Source of the DNA: Ipomoea triloba | Lineage: Eukaryota > Streptophyta > Magnoliopsida > Solanales > Convolvulaceae | Reading direction: 5' to 3' | Assembly: GCF_003576645.1 (NCBI RefSeq) | Contig: NC_044917.1 | Location: 3,937,404 to 4,001,403, forward strand | DNA length: 64,000 nucleotides | Shown here: positions 1 through 15,922 of the stretch, piece by piece | Layout: every line of letters begins with the position of its first letter | Numbering within the stretch: position 1 is the stretch's first letter | The notes under the pieces: model-generated | Database searches by the model: none | What the model was told of the DNA's origin: nothing | The model's input: only the letters and a program-made list of their open reading frames with translations | Made by a program: the position numbers and the translations under genes

Positions 1-2804
1 ATTCATATTGCTATTGAACGCATCCATACACCTCTGCTTCTTATCGCCATCACCATATATAACACCATTAATCTTTGCTCCCCAACAATGTACGGAGAAC
101 TGAAGGGCAACACCTTGCCTGTAATCTTTTTTCTTTCTGGTGAAATGAAAATTATTCAAACTCGTGATTTCGTATAAAGTTGACTTTAATATCAAATTAA
201 TGATGCGTTTCATTTCAATTAAATGTTTAAACTAATAGTTAAAGTAATATATATTAGTTATTGGTTTGAATCAATCAAGTATGAACAACCCATAATGATT
301 TATTTCCTTGAAGTTTTTTATCGGTTACGATCACAAAGGAGGGTTCATCCAGAAATGGATGAAATCTTTTTCGTATAATAAAGAAAATTATGCAGTGGGG
401 CATTTAGGTTATCTAAGATATGACTTTTGGAGGAAAAAATAAAAACGAGATATTTATATAAAACATTTTTTATCATTACAAATACGCCGTAAAAAAGAAG
501 GATATGTGCGTAGTCAACATTTTTGTAGCCGTATAAATTTGATTTTCCCGTCTTATTAATTACTTTCAACCAAACCATTCATACCTTCTTAAGAAATTAT
601 TTTATCAAAAAAAAAAAAAAAAAAAAGAAAGAAAGAAAGTTGCGGAATCTTTCAAAGAAACACAATTATTACCATATTTGAACAATAAATATTTGTCCTT
701 TGCTTGATTACGACATAAGGACAAACCAAGCATCCTCAACTATGCCTTAAAAAATTAGGAAAATGTTTATAGTGTTGTATGTTAATATAGTCATACAAAT
801 TTGGAGGTGAAATCTTTGAGATTGCAACTTTAAAAAAAAAATCACGCACTATCTAAAAAAGTCTCACACTTATGCGAATCAAATAAAATGCAATACTTCA
901 ATGCCCATACTAATCATTACTGTGGTTTATATTATATAACATGAACGAAATGTCTTATAAATGTTAATAACTATAATAATTAATGAAACACCAAAAGTAA
1001 TTAATACTACTGTAATTTGCATGTATGCATGCGTTTAGAAGAATAGTGTTATGGCCTAATATATTTTTAAGATGAATATATTCAAATACAACAATTAACT
1101 ATACTAATCTCTCTAAATTATTCACAAATATTGAAACTATTGGTCATTGTAGGTGGAAATGTGCGTTTGATAATAACAATTAATGTTAAAATCATAATTA
1201 TATTGAAATAACTTGAAAAACAACAATGGAATATTAATTGCTTTCTGTTTCCGATGGAGAAAATGACATGCAAACATGTCGGTCGTTGGCGTTTTGTCCC
1301 AAAATCTCGCAAGAGTTGTTCGGAAAGTCGTTGGAGTTAGTTATAAAGTAGGCGGTTCGAGTTTTGGACTTCAACATACCAAAATAACATGTTTATGAGT
1401 TTAATTGCAAATTTTAAAAATTTAAGGGAATAATTAACTTTCCAATAAAATTTAAAAGTTTTTTGACCATTTTCTCAAAATTTTATAATTGAAACATTTC
1501 ACCATTCCAACAATTGTAACTGGAATTCATCCAAATAATTGTTTGAAAATCTACTTTGTCATCTTAAATACACTTTAAGGCCAATCACAGTAAGAGTAAA
1601 AATCAAAGCAAGGTTTTTGGACTAATAGAAGAAAGACTTGTTTTTCTTTTTTCTTTTTAACCCTTTTTTTGTCTCCTAGTTGGTCTGCAAAAAACATAAA
1701 AAAACCATCACAATTGAGATTGTTCTAAGATATCAAAATAGTAGCCTAGGTTAAACTCTAGAAAGTAAGAGTAAAAAATTTATATTTTCTAATTGAGATA
1801 GAGCTAGTGATATCAATCAGGTCAACACTGTTAATCTTAGTCAATCCTATCGAGATGTTAAATTTATCAATTTTGTATTAATCGGATTGATTTTATTTAA
1901 ATTCACTAATTTTTCAATTATCATATTAATTTGTCAATTTTGAGTTATGAATAGCATCTCTAGTTTGAGTTAGGCCCATAAAGAAATAGGCCCAAATTGA
2001 AAGCAAATGATGATCGCGCGTACAAACCAAACAAAACGTCACGAACAACCATGTAAAGTAAAACCAATCCCGCCGCCGAGAAGAATTATGTGTTATACGT
2101 TCAACGCGTTAGAACAATTTAGACTTGGGACTATAGTTTATTTATTTTTTTTAGAACAATTTTTTCTTATAAATAGTTAATTATAATTAAAATACATGTT
2201 CTATCAGTCTAGATTAATAATTAAATACCAAGATAATATATAATAACTCTCTCATATGGGAAGTCATGATCTAGCATTAGTAAAAGTGAATTGACTCTTT
2301 GTGTGTTATGGGATTGAAAGAATGAGATAGAAATCGAGTATCAATAGAAGCAATTGGCTCATTGTACTTTATCAAGTTGAAAAAAAAGATAGAGAAATTT
2401 ACATAGTGACTGTGATTTTTGTCTTTTATAAAATGGGTTTTGAGCTATTTTTTTAATGGGATGGCTGTCATTTAATATTCATATTTTAAGATCCTTAATC
2501 TAAGTAACATCCAATTAAATATTAGGGAGTAAAAAATTGGTATCACCAAAATATTCCCAGAAGAACATTAGAACAGCGGTGAAATACGTCACTTGTTCGT
2601 AGAAATATTTGTTTTTGCCACCAAATTGGCCAATTCAATCAATTGCCTATTTCCATTTTTTTTTTGTTCAATATATCTCCGGACTCAGTCAACGCTCCAT
2701 TTCGAAATCTCTCTCAAGAGACCTTTCTTCATTCTCCTTCTTCTTCAATCTTACCAGCGCCAAGAAATCTCCTCTGCTCTTTCATCGTATGTTTTGCTCA
2801 AAAC
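1..2804. other. Intergenic, AT-rich, upstream of LysM receptor kinase
   Basis: No gene is supported here. Open frames are short and have no recognisable domain. There is a long A-tract followed by GAAA repeats at about 608-640. The last ~200 bases before the kinase ATG are pyrimidine-rich (TTC/CTT runs from about 2650 to 2760), as expected of a plant 5' UTR. The kinase reading frame stays open upstream to 2643, but that extension contains no ATG, so it is probably untranslated leader. Confidence 0.6.
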
Positions 2805-5800
2805 ATGTCGCTCTTTCTGCAATCCAAACATGGAACTCGCTCGATTCTCCTGGGGATGATCTTGTCTTTTCTTAGCTTATCATCACTCGCTCCCTCAGCT
2901 GAGTGCCGTTGCAGCGAGAGCTGTGACTTAGCTCTAGCATCGTACTACGTTTGGGAAGGCACAAACCTCACTTTCACTTCGCAATTGTTCTCTGTTCCTC
3001 CCGCCGATATCGTTGCCTATAGCCCCCCTGAAAATATTCCGAACCAGGATAGCGTCCTGGCCCGCACCAGGATTCTCGTGCCTTTCCGATGTGATTGCCT
3101 GGAAAACGGCGAGTTTTTGGGGAGAGTTTTTTCGTACGGTGTGATTCCCGGGGATACGTATGAACGCGTTGCGGAAAGGTTTTATTCCAATTTGACGACT
3201 GTTGACTCGTTGAGGAGATTTAACAGTTACACGGATAACAATATTCCGGATACGGGGGCGACATTGAACGTGACGGTGAATTGCTCGTGCGGGGATAGGG
3301 ATGTCTCCCCGGACTACGGCCTGTTTGTTACGTATCCCCTGAGGCCCGGGGAGAGCTTGTCGTCGGTGGCAAACGCGGCTAACGTCAGTGAAGATTTGGT
3401 TCGGAGGTATAATCCGGGAGTGAATTTCAATGCCGGGAGTGGGGTGGTGTTTGTGCCGGGAAGAGGTATATCTTATTCACGGATACATCTTTTATTTCCT
3501 ATATACACTCTGTTAGGAATTAGGATAGGGTAATTTGTTTCGTCTTAATTGAAGCCTTGATTTTAAAGATAACAGTTTTAGTCCCGAGCTAACTCAATTG
3601 GTTCGACCAATCACCACCTAGTTGCAGTTCGAAAAGATCTATTGTTATAGGCAAGGGTAGAAAGGAACCCTGATAGGGTGACTTAATCTGGTGTAAGCTG
3701 GAAACCTAATATATAGAGAAAAGAAAAAGAAAAAGATAACAGCTTTATTGGGGAGGAGCAGATTTGATTGAGAATTGAGAAAGCTCTAGTCTTTTACCGG
3801 TTATATTGTAGAGGGACATTTTGATGGTAATAGGGGGTTTGATAGGGTTCAGTGACATTTCTTGTGCCAATGTTTACCGGAAAGTTTCATTTTTTCTGCA
3901 TTTGATTGAAAGTCTGTGCTATATATTCTAGACTGTTTAAAGGATTGTCATATCCTGGTGTGCATTAGATCATAATATATCAAGAAAAACCAGAGTTAGG
4001 ACTTCAAAGTTATGGATATATCATGCTTTTTGTATGCATACAACTGGTTTGTCTTGCTAATCGATATCTGAGTGTCTAACAGCCATGGGTTGCCTTGCTA
4101 TAGCCTATGCCGTTTAAGATGTTTTCATCCGCTCTCAACTTTTGAAAGGTTTGTTAACTTTGGTGCCTTAAATCTTTTTGCAGATAGAAATGGGAACTTT
4201 CCACCTATGCCAAAAAGGTAGCTTTTTTAAGCTTTGATGTTGTTTTCAATAAAAATCATGTCCATTCTTTTCAATTTTACTATTGTTTGCTTATTGCTGA
4301 CATTTTTTTTTTTGTTTAATTTCGTTGTTCTACAGCACAGGTGGTTTCTCCTTGCCCTGCTACAATGTTGGCTTCTTCATTGTCAATTCTTGGGCTCAAT
4401 TTGAAGATGTCATAGAAGACTTTACAATACCTTAACTTACATTATTCCTCTATATAATCAGGACTATCAACTGCGGGCAAAGCTGGGATATCTGTAGCAG
4501 CAATAGCAGGAGTATTTTTATTGGCAGGTTTAATCTATGTGGGATTTTACAGAAAGAGGAAAGAGAAGGTCTCGTTGCTGCCAACTTCAGAAAATCAATC
4601 CCATCACTTCGGTAATGATAGTTGCTATTCCCTTTAGACTGATTTTTTTTTTCTTCTTTTCTTTCTTTTGATACATATTTTAGGGTATTAAATAAACATG
4701 TGAACTTCTCTTTTTCTAATGATTATATTGAACCTGACTAGTATCTAATAAACTTTTAGGTGCTTTGCATAATCTTTTACAATTATCTTTCTGTACTTCC
4801 TTTAAGGCCTATCAGATATTCCCAGTTGATAGTGATATCTAAGCTTTCTATGTTATTTTCTTGGAAGGAATTTATTTACTGCCCATTTTCAAGACGTCCC
4901 TTCATTTTGTTGACATGATTATCTTTCTGATACCTCAATATAAGGTATCCATCTGAGCTATCAGTTACTGAATGCATCTATTATTATCTTTAACAAATTA
5001 ATAGATAAGTTGAGGGCTGTTTAGGAGTAAATTAAAAATGTGATAACTTGAAAGAATTCACGTGTCTATCTTTTTCTGTCATCCTTATTGAATGAACCTG
5101 ATTTAGATATCTTTTAGTTAACTGATCCATATTACCCTCTTTGTGAGGTTAGGGCAAGAAGTCACGGCACTTAAAGGTGCAGATTCTGCTCGTGCTCCTG
5201 ATGGAGCTGCTCCGGTCATTTCAGGCATTACTGTTGAAAAATCTGTTGAATTCTCATATGAAGAACTTGCAAGTGCAACTGGTGACTTCAGCCTCGCAAA
5301 TAAGATTGGTGAGGGTGGCTTTGGTGCTGTCTACTATGCCGAGCTTAGAGGAGAGGTGTGTGGTTATTACCGTCTACATTTTAATAATCTGGAATTATCC
5401 TCAGTCCTACTCTTCCTTGACATCTTTTTTTAAAAAAATATTTTTGCAGAAAGCAGCGATTAAGAAAATGGATATGCAAGCAACAAAAGAATTTCTTGCT
5501 GAACTGAAGGTTTTGACACGTGTTCATCACCTGAACCTGGTACTGTGCTATGGTGTTATCTTCTCTGACAAAGAAGCATTTTTCTTTTGAGGCTATCCTT
5601 TTTCCTTTATACATTATTCGTCTAAATTTATCCAACTTAATCGAGAATTTTTTTATGTTTTTATTTTTTTCTGTCATCTTTACCCATCTTAGACTGCTTG
5701 TAGAAACTGTTGCTAGTGTATATCAAGTTTTAGAAAATCTTCAGAATTTTGTTTTCGCATAATTATAATAATGAAAGTCGATCTTGCTCTTGCACAGACA

Positions 5801-7407
5801 AGCCTTGTAAACAATAACTTTGGTTGACATTTGCAGTGTTTTCCGTTCTTTTTTGCTGTATTAAATGCAGGTGCGCTTGATAGGGTACTGTGTTGAAGGT
5901 TCTCTCTTCCTTGTATATGAATACATTGAGAATGGCAACTTAAGTCAACATCTGCGTGGTACAGGTAAGATTTTTAGACTTAACTGTGTGATGAAATTAT
6001 AAGTTTATACTTATACCGTTTTTAATCACTCGATGCATTTAATTCCAGGGAGGGACCCATTACCATGGTCAACTAGGGTGCAAATTGCCCTGGATTCAGC
6101 TAGGGGTCTTGAATATATACACGAGCATACGGTTCCTGTATACATCCATCGTGATATTAAACCAGCAAATATCCTAATAGACAAAAACTTCCACGCAAAG
6201 GTATGGAGCCGCTAATTTCATATTTGGAAAATAGATTGTGGGTGGCGATTTGATATTCTCTGTTTAAAATTTTGAAATTGGTGTACATTGTTTATGATAC
6301 AGGTTGCTGATTTTGGTTTAACGAAACTGACTGAAGTTGGAAGTTCATCTTTGCCGACACGTCTGGTTGGTACATTTGGCTACATGCCCCCGGAGTAAGT
6401 TCTGTAGTCCTAGACTGCTAATGAAACATTATTAACTTTAAAACGTGTGCATAATTTAGGTTCATTAATAATTTGTATCAAGCACTTTTAGAATCATAGA
6501 AATATGTTCACCTTGAGTAGTTGAGAAGGAAACAATCTCCAATTTACATAGAGGTTCGATCAGGGCCATCGTATTGATGATACTTGAGTTCCTTTGATAG
6601 CACTCTTTTCATTCCCGGATCTTTATCTGGAATAATGTTTTTGGTGGGCATGTGACCAATTTCACGATCCTTGTGCAGGTATGCTCAGTACGGAGATGTC
6701 TCTCCTAAAGTTGATGTCTATGCTTTTGGAGTTGTTCTTTACGAGTTAATTTCTGCCAAGGAAGCTATAGTGAAGGCAAACGGTTCTGTAGCCGAGTCAA
6801 AGGGCCTAGTTGCTTTGGTAAGTTCTGAGCACATAAACGGTGCCAAGACGCCCCCCCCTCTTCATTTCAAGCAATTATTCCATTCCTAAGAACACTTTTG
6901 CACTTGTAGTCTATTGTTAGATTTCTTAGCTTGTTAATTACGCTGATCATTCTTTGTTGGGCTCGTGGACTAACAGTAGCAATTACGTTCTTTGTGATCA
7001 CAGTTTGAAGAAGTCCTCAGTCAACCAGAGCCCAACGATGACATTCGAACGCTGGTTGACCCTAGACTTGGAGACACCTACCCATTGGACTCGGTCCGAA
7101 AGGTAATTTTTTTTTAACATACTGTACTGATATCTGCATCCCAGGAGATGAACAGCCGAGCCTCTTCACTTAATTCAGTAAAGATTCTTAAATTGATTTT
7201 GCGTTTATAAAGAATAGCATGTGTGTGTCTTGGCAATCACAGATGGCGCAGCTCGCCAAAGCTTGCACTCACGAGAACCCTCAAATACGGCCAAGCATGA
7301 GGTCGATAGTGGTCGCTCTAATGACACTCTCGTCGTCAACAGAGGATTGGGACGTCGGCGCCTTCTATGGAAACCAAGGCCTCATAAATCTGATGTCTGG
7401 GAGATAA
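2805..7407 (+). CDS. CERK1-like: LysM-domain receptor-like kinase, CERK1/LYK1 type
   Basis: A plasma-membrane receptor kinase for chitin/lipochitooligosaccharide-type ligands. Spliced exons: 2805-3465, 4184-4217, 4336-4340 (5-nt micro-exon), 4462-4611, 5153-5355, 5450-5539, 5871-5964, 6049-6200, 6303-6394, 6679-6817, 7004-7102, 7243-7407. All junctions keep frame and give 627 aa, close to the ~620 aa of CERK1; twelve exons also match the NFR1/CERK1 layout. Signal peptide about 1-32; LysM ectodomain about 34-220 with CxC pairs (CRC 34-36, CDC 96-98, CSC 160-162); transmembrane segment about 243-262; kinase about 333-605. Visible kinase residues: GEGGFG loop 336-341, Lys356, HRD 446-448, DFG 466-468, so it should be active. 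The usual APE is PPE (492-494), followed by YAQ (495-497). The start is the first in-frame ATG. An AATAAA at 7552-7557 is a plausible poly(A) signal. Orthology is by recalled family sequence; the ligand is inferred. Confidence 0.93.
3576..3731 (+). mobile_element. tRNA-derived SINE in kinase intron 1
   Basis: A tRNA-like head has an A-box-like AGCTAACTCAATTGG near 3588 and a B-box-like GCAGTTCGAA near 3624, and the element ends in an A-rich tail (GAAAAGAAAAAG). It is flanked by the direct repeat AAAGATAACAG (3565-3575 and 3732-3742), read as an 11-bp target-site duplication. It sits inside intron 1 and does not touch splice sites. Confidence 0.65.
4336..4340 (+). other. Predicted 5-nt micro-exon of the LysM kinase
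   Basis: The five bases CACAG lie between an acceptor (TTCTACAG) and a donor (GTGG). Without them exon 2 (phase 2) cannot join the exon at 4462 in frame. With them the junction reads [13 protein letters not shown], the juxtamembrane sequence expected for this family. The call rests on frame arithmetic and splice signals, not transcript data. Confidence 0.75.
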
Positions 7408-8240
7408 GACTCTGGTTTTTCCCTGTTGCCACTTGTAAAATGGACCAACATTTCAGTTCAGAAAATTTACAGTGTTGTGTGTGTTTGCATTATTTACCAC
7501 ATTTTTTGGTTGTACATAATACTGTGTAATGTGTATCAGTTTGATGAGTGGAATAAATCTGCAGCCCTGTGGGAAGAATAATTTGTCCCACCCATCTCTA
7601 ATATGTACTCTAATATTTACCTTCATTGTGGATCATATAGATTCGTGCAATCTTGGCTATCATCACAATCAACAATTTATATACAAAAGATTCTATCAAA
7701 TATTGGATTTGTAACCAAATTACTAGTGGTATAAATGGTTCATTGACTATAGACTTTTACCAATTTTTAATATCAATTCTAAATTTGATCATAAATAATT
7801 CATTTACTATTGATTTTGTTCCAAATTTGGTTATTCAGTTAAATATCCACGTAATGCATTAAATTTAAGGATAATAATGTAACCATTTATGGTCCAATTA
7901 AAATCGAAAATAAAAATTAGTAAATGTCAATAGTCCAAAGTACCTTGTAATTTGATGATATCTTGTAAAAATTTGCCAGCTAATTGACATAAATGCAGAC
8001 CTTATAAGAATTTCTAAAACCTTCTATTACATAAATCGATGTTTGCAAATGTCACATTTGCCCATTTGGTAACAACGTCAGAGAAAAGAAATTTAGATTT
8101 AGTTTATGATTCCAAATTAGGAAAATCTGCTTACTTTGTAAATAAATGAATGCAGTAAATGCATAGTGCACCAGATATAGATAATTTGTAATTGACAATT
8201 GGGTGTAATGGAATTACTGTATTAACCCCTTAACGTTGTA
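7408..8240. repeat. Intergenic with a dispersed repeat
   Basis: The segment 7725-7925 resembles 48890-49075: both carry repeated phrases such as 'cattgactattgatttt', 'ataaataattcat' and 'ttcagttaaatat', so they belong to one interspersed repeat family. The rest is AT-rich with no gene that I can support. Confidence 0.5.
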
Positions 8241-8381
8241 ATTTTCTTGTTAAAAGGTGAAATGCTTCATTTGTTTCATTTTTGTGACAAATTGACAACC
8301 TTAGCTTATATTCATTCTCAAGTAAAGCTTCGTTCTCATATAGCCAACACTACCGGCCTCATTGAAAGTGAAGTGAAATTA

Positions 8382-10428
8382 ATGAGCAATATAATGGAGG
8401 ATTTGGTCATGAATGAAACAATGTCCGGAAGTTCAATAGCAGAGTCATGTAAACAGGTATGTGCATTCAAGTAAATTTCACCTTTTTTTTTTTTTAAAGA
8501 AGGGAAACTGATAATTTCATAATTATATCTGTTATGATATATTAGGATCAAATGAGAGCAATTTCTTTGGTCCATCTAAAATGGTTAAAGATTGAAAATT
8601 AATGAAACAAAAAATGATGACATTTATGTAATTACGATTGTGCATTATTTGGAAATGTATTGACAGAATTTGAAAAAACAATTGCTAAATGCACTGTCAA
8701 TTATTCGCTATGCACTTTTATTCACTACTGTCAATTACAAGTGTAATTAGAGAAATGTCAACTCATTTTCCTCTTATTTTTCCTTGTTTTTAAACACTTA
8801 AGTTAGATCTCAATGGGTAGGATTTGTCCACACTTCTCATTTGGAGAGTGTTCTAATAGGAACAAAACCCTATATATATGTGTGTGATCGCGGACCTAAC
8901 TCACAAAATTGTTGTTTTATTTTAAACTCCAAATAATCCCGCATTTGTTATAAATTTGGAAATGATATATGTAAAATGGCCAAACATTGAAATTATAGTT
9001 TTACCCAATGGATCAAAGTTAAAATTATTATTTTTGGTTCTATGCTTGTAGACTTTTTAATTTCTAAAAAGAGTTTATTTAATCCTAATGAAATTACTAA
9101 GGCTATTTTCTGACCTTATGAATTATGCATTTAGATGAAAATATTTTTCTCAAAAATGAAAAACTCACGGTGGGAGCTTTTAGGGTTGAATTTGACTTTG
9201 TTTGGTAAATGATATGATTTCTTTTTAGATTAACTTTTAGTTGTTTAATTCGGTCAACAATTAAAATGTGTTCGGTAACAAGCTTTTTTTCTTTAAATTT
9301 TTGGTCCAAAAAGTTAAAATTGAACTCAATCGGTGATTTGGGAAAAAATAATTTTTTTTCCCCAAAATACCTTTATACACAACAAAAGTGAAAATGTTTT
9401 TTTTTTCTTAAAAAAAAAACTAATTATTGGAAAGGTTTTCACTTCAAAACCTCTCCATTTAAAAATAATTTAACAAATTAATTTTGTTATGATTATATTA
9501 TTTTAATGTTGTTATTTGATTATAACTCCGTATGTGTTCATTATTATAAAATATTTAAAGATTAGATTTTGGTGCAGCGAATTAGAGGTGATGAAGTCCC
9601 CAAGGCCAAGGGTATGAAAGTTCCAAAATGGGTGGAATCCTTAACAAAGAAAACATTTTTTGGTAGCTGTCCAGTCCATGATGAGCTTCAGAACTGTGAA
9701 TTGAATGGGTATTGCATTGAATGTGATTTAGCTCTTTGCAAGCACTGCATTATCTCATCATCTCATCATCATCAACACAACATGCTCAAGATTTATCGAC
9801 ATGTGTACCAGGATGTTGTTCTCTTGGATGAGATAAGACCATACCTTGACATCTCCAAAATCCAGGTATGTATATTATGCATGTAGTATACCATATATGA
9901 GTGTTTCCTTATATATGTGTGTGTATATTTGAAGTACAGACATACAAATGCAACAAGAAGTGGATAATATCTTTCAACCCACTACCACACAGTGGTTCAG
10001 GCTCACAATGCTCTGACCAGAGAGAGTCTTGTGATATATGCAAAAGGAAATTGCGCGATCCTCATCTCTATCGCTTCTGTTGTATTGCATGCAAGGTACG
10101 TAATAATGTATGACATACATGTAACTATGTAAGGATCGAAATTAAGTGACATGTAGAACTAAATTACAAACATATATTCTTTAGAAAATACGAATTTAAT
10201 TTAACTATATTTGCAACGTTAATTAAGTGCATGTTATGCATGTGCACAAACCAAACTAGTAAAGAATATCATATTTATTTGATTATCTTTATTTATTTAT
10301 TTATTTGTGTATAGCTGGAAGCTTGTGCAAAGAAGTCAATCGAGAATACTGATGATGAGGAGAATCAAAACACAAGTTCCCGCAAACGCAAAAGAAAGGC
10401 AACTCCCCACCGAGCACCCTTCTTCTAA
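8382..10428 (+). CDS. PLATZ-family zinc-binding transcription factor
   Basis: PLATZ proteins are plant-specific nuclear proteins that bind A/T-rich DNA and usually repress transcription. Exons: 8382-8456 (start tentative), 9578-9865, 9940-10095, 10315-10428; every junction is phase 0. The core region matches the family, with [13 protein letters not shown] followed by zinc ligands spaced C-x2-H-x11-C-x2-C-x4-C-x2-C and then a His cluster. The second cysteine set lies in the [23 protein letters not shown] block. The C-terminus has a basic RKRKRK nuclear-localisation-like stretch. Exon 1 is the weak point: the open frame runs from 8247 to a good donor at 8457, with ATGs at 8262, 8382 and 8394. 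I chose 8382 (MSNIMEDLV) as a compromise. The 1.1-kb first intron is long for the family, so the true start could also lie elsewhere. Family assignment is secure; target genes unknown. Confidence 0.85.
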
Positions 10429-11091
10429 CTCATTGTTGAGATTTCAGGGTAGTTAAGGTTTAGATAAGTTTGTCATCATAAGCTAAATATTGCAACTTTT
10501 TCTAAGCATTTAAACAGATATTTTATAAAACTGTGTTTTTTACAAGAATTTTTATTGACTATTAGAAAAGCACTTTTATTGGCTATTAATATTGCTTTTA
10601 TATATATAGTTTACACAAAAGCATTCTTTTATGTTATTTATATTAAGATGGCTTCTTCTTCTTCTTCTTCTTCTATTCCCTTGGGGAAGAAGATGTTTAG
10701 GAGTATTTTATTTGATTATTGCATGGGTTTTTTAAACCATAACTGATCAATCAAACTTACGGATGAAATGGAATCACATACAATGAAAAAACACTAAATA
10801 AATAAATTTATTATCCATCATTTCTGAATACAATGATCATAGTACAATACTTAACCACCATCTTTCAAAGGGGCCAAGACAATAAAAATAAAATAAATGG
10901 GAGTACACAATAGCCAAACTGTAAGTCAAGAAAAATTCTGAAGATGATACTAACATATTGCATAAATACAACTGCCATTGAGAGATTTTAACCACTGAAA
11001 TTCAATAAACATTGGGCAGAAGAATGGAGAAGAAGAATACATGCAATATTCGTTTTGAAAGAAGCTGAATAGCATAGCTAGCTAGCTAGGA
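10429..11091. other. Intergenic between convergent PLATZ and UFD1-like genes
   Basis: This is the shared 3' flank of two convergent genes. It holds AT-rich sequence, a short TTC microsatellite near 10651-10675 and several AATAAA-like hexamers on both strands (for example 10797-10803). No coding signal is supported; a 63-residue open frame at 10555 starts at a non-ATG codon and has no domain. Confidence 0.5.
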
Positions 11092-15191
<4,100 letters not shown>

Positions 15192-15545
15192 TTCTTCCCC
15201 TGACAATGCTCCAATTACTCTTTTTTCTGTGTCAATCTCGCGTCTCTTATACACAGGCTATGATCGGCAAAGCTAATTTCGACTTGGTTTCCTAACTCCC
15301 AAGTCTTGAAGGAGAAGAATGATGACGTCAGCACCTGCGAGCTGTTGATGTATGACTAGACTCTAGATTAGAACTAAGGAACGGGTTCCCGATTCGAGAA
15401 GATTCTGGGCCTTTCTTTTAACTTTGGGTCGGCGGACTCAAAAGCCTAGTTTATGAGGCCCACTCATTCCCTGGACTCTCGGTTTTTAAAATACGGAGTA
15501 AACTATATTGGTCTCAAGTCTCACAATTTAATACGAGTTTCGATT
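15192..15545. other. 5' flank of the UFD1-like gene
   Basis: The gene's frame remains open upstream of the chosen ATG to about 15254 without a better-conserved start. The sequence around 15300-15500 is less AT-rich and probably contains leader and promoter. No other gene is seen. Confidence 0.4.
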
Positions 15546-15554
15546 AATTTAGGT

Positions 15555-15913
15555 CGCAAATTATGCTATGGATCCGGCCCACCTTGCAAGGTAGATTCCA
15601 GTTCATGTTCACAATTTTAAAACTCTATATTTTAAAATTCTATATTTACAATTTTAAATCTCAATATATAAAATTACATTACTCAATATTCACAATTTTT
15701 TAACTCTATATTCACAATTTTGATATATAGATTCAAAAATTGTGTTATACTGTTGAATATAGAGTTATGAAATTGTGAATATTGAGTTCTGTAATTATGA
15801 ATATAGAGTTATGTAATTGTAAACATAGAGTTATAAAATTGTGAATATGCAGTTCTAAAATTGTGAACATGAACCTGGATCACCTTGCACCCGAGTCCAT
15901 GGCATAACAACCG
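15555..15913. mobile_element. Mutator-like MITE with 9-bp target duplication (copy A)
   Basis: The ends are inverted: TTATGCTATGGATC near 15561 and GTCCATGGCATAA near 15895-15907. Flanking AATTTAGGT occurs at 15546-15554 and 15914-15922, a 9-bp duplication typical of Mutator-like elements. The interior consists of short degenerate repeats around 'gtgaatatagagtt', on both strands. It has no coding capacity. It shares its ends and an inner CCACCTTGCAAGGT-like motif with the element at 52477-53035. Confidence 0.75.
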
Positions 15914-15922
15914 AATTTAGGT

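Noticed and set aside
10555..10746. 63-residue open frame with a serine run
   Set aside because: Starts at a non-ATG codon, contains a TTC microsatellite and has no recognisable domain.
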